Shown piece by piece: positions 56,201 through 57,500 of a stretch of 57,500 nt of DNA. Numbering within the stretch: position 1 is the first letter of the stretch; every line of letters starts with the position of its first letter. The notes below the pieces were generated by a model that saw only the letters and a program-made list of their open reading frames with translations, did not search any database and was not told where the DNA came from. The stretch is from NCBI GenBank assembly GCA_030674155.1, contig CM060328.1:43451771-43509270 (forward strand). Direction: 5' to 3'. This stretch comes from Stramonita haemastoma. Lineage: Eukaryota > Mollusca > Gastropoda > Neogastropoda > Muricidae. The translations under genes and the position numbers were made by a program.

Positions 56201-56394
56201 CAGATGCCTTGGTGAATGGTGGTTATGATATGGTCAAATTTCCACAGCTCTTCAAAGGATGATTTTTTTTCTTTACTTTTTTTTCCTCGGCTACAGTCCT
56301 ACATGCAGCACTTCTGTACATGTAACATATATATATATAAATGATGCATGCAGAGTGTGTGAATGTGTATGAGTATGTGCATGTAGAGTAGTGT
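53201..56394. other. Upstream sequence, with a GC-richer stretch at 55100-55560
   Basis: Mostly A/T-rich. 55100-55560 is less A/T-rich, with GGGGGAAGGGGGGAGGAGTG, a CTCTTATTGGGATTCGCAGC word containing a CCAAT box in reverse, and a few CpGs. That could suit a promoter or first exon, but no initiation signal can be shown. A CGCACGAACGCACACACG tract lies at 55661-55727. Confidence 0.35.
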
Positions 56395-56422
56395 GAGTGA
56401 GTGTGTGTGTGTGTGTGTGTGT

Positions 56423-56468
<46 letters not shown>
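56395..56468. repeat. (GT)n microsatellite
   Basis: GT tract with one TGGTG interruption. Confidence 0.97.
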
Positions 56469-57500
56469 GTGAGTTTCAAATCAAATGCTACAAAGGAAAA
56501 CTTCTACTCTTCTCAAAACAATTGTTATTAACCCCCCAACAATAACATGATTGTCTACTTAGATATCATATTATATGATAATAAAAAAAAAAAATCTAAA
56601 GAAGCGTCACACCAGTAACTATTCCACCTGTCAGTGACACACAAAAAAAGCAGAATCTAACTGAACCCACATTGACATTTCACAACTGACTGCATCTGCC
56701 CAGCAGCAAAACTGCACACATTACATAACAACATTCATCATCAAACCCAACCCAAGCATGAATAATGGAGCAGAAAGAAACTTTCCCTCTTGACAGACCC
56801 GCCCCCCAACCATTTGATTTCGCTGACACGTCTGGGTGCACAAGATAAAGAAGTGATCTCATATCATGTGTACATACTGTATTCATTCACCCAAACCTCT
56901 GTGGGTTCTGCTTGAGTTACTGTCCTTGTTAGTTTCTAAGAAGAAGAGCTCAGGTTGAATTCAAATCATAAACCTCCTTCTTTTTTTCTTCTTCTTTGTT
57001 GAAAGGGATCTTTTTTTTTTTTAATGGCTGTTTTTATATTACTACAAGTCTGGCAATAGAGTAACTTGTATGCATGCATGCACATTTCAACTGCTCCAAA
57101 AGTTTTTCTTTGAATTTTTTTTTTTTTAGATCAAATTTTCATTTTTTTCATAATTTGTGTAACTAGGGAGTTATAAAATCATAACGGTAGGCCCTTTCTT
57201 TGATATTTATTACAATGCAGTTTTCACTCTTTCAATAATCTAATACCTTCTTCTGATTCTAAAACTACATATTCTTTATCCCTGGTTTATTACCATAACT
57301 AGCTGTTCTGAATGATTACATAACACTCAATGGCTTGATGCTTCTTGTTTTCAACTCAGTCAGAGTCAAACATACCATGATTACAACATAAATACCTGTG
57401 CCACGGGGTATCACACACATACCCATGCACACACACACACACACTCACACAACTTTTTTGTCTAATAATCTCTGTTTTAGTAGAAAGTCATCAAACTGAA
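56469..57500. other. Right end of the window: nothing recognised
   Basis: A/T-rich with T- and A-runs and a short CA tract (57425-57445). No exon, SINE head or RNA gene. Confidence 0.45.

Overview
The window is animal genomic DNA dominated by one large, many-exon gene on the minus strand, embedded in introns crowded with microsatellites, minisatellites and SINEs. The gene is the DENND4 family (Crag in Drosophila), a DENN-domain guanine nucleotide exchange factor for Rab GTPases. The call rests on the N-terminal [11 protein letters not shown] motif, a MABP domain, the u/c/dDENN blocks, a PPR-like segment and a C-terminal cysteine motif, all in family order. The start codon is at 38770 and the gene runs off the left edge, so the last exons are missing. 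Very long CA/TG, GA/TC and mononucleotide tracts, and a tRNA-derived SINE with many copies, fit a lophotrochozoan invertebrate, most likely a mollusc. That taxonomic call is an inference.

Layout in transcript order (right to left). 57500-38775: upstream or first-intron DNA with no coding exon I can recognise, holding large dinucleotide arrays, SINE fragments and the 3' end of a LINE. 38774-33612: coding exons 1-6 (N-terminal motif, MABP domain, start of uDENN). 33221-24869: exons 7-15 (rest of uDENN, cDENN, dDENN). 24267-19016: exons 16-21 (linker and PPR-like region). 17869-12731: exons 22-25 (long low-complexity Ser/Pro-rich linker, including a 1.46 kb exon). 11365-2531: exons 26-29 (zinc-ribbon-like Cys motif and conserved tail). 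58-1: the start of exon 30, matching the conserved [14 protein letters not shown] stretch. Reading phases agree at nearly every junction, which supports the model. Doubts remain at the exon 26 acceptor and the exon 28/29 junction.

The most striking technical signal is that the coding frame is broken at ten or more places by the apparent loss of one base, nearly always inside a C or G run. Splice sites and protein similarity are otherwise intact. This looks like homopolymer error in the assembly rather than a dead gene.

The most striking biological signals are four degenerate copies of the 3' splice site and first bases of exon 9, interleaved with TG tracts in the preceding intron; a 1,058 bp TTAA-flanked piggyBac-type non-autonomous element; a tRNA-SINE family with two alternative 3' tails; and minisatellites with 24-, 25-, 31-, 38- and 39-bp units, several lying within a few tens of bases of splice sites.
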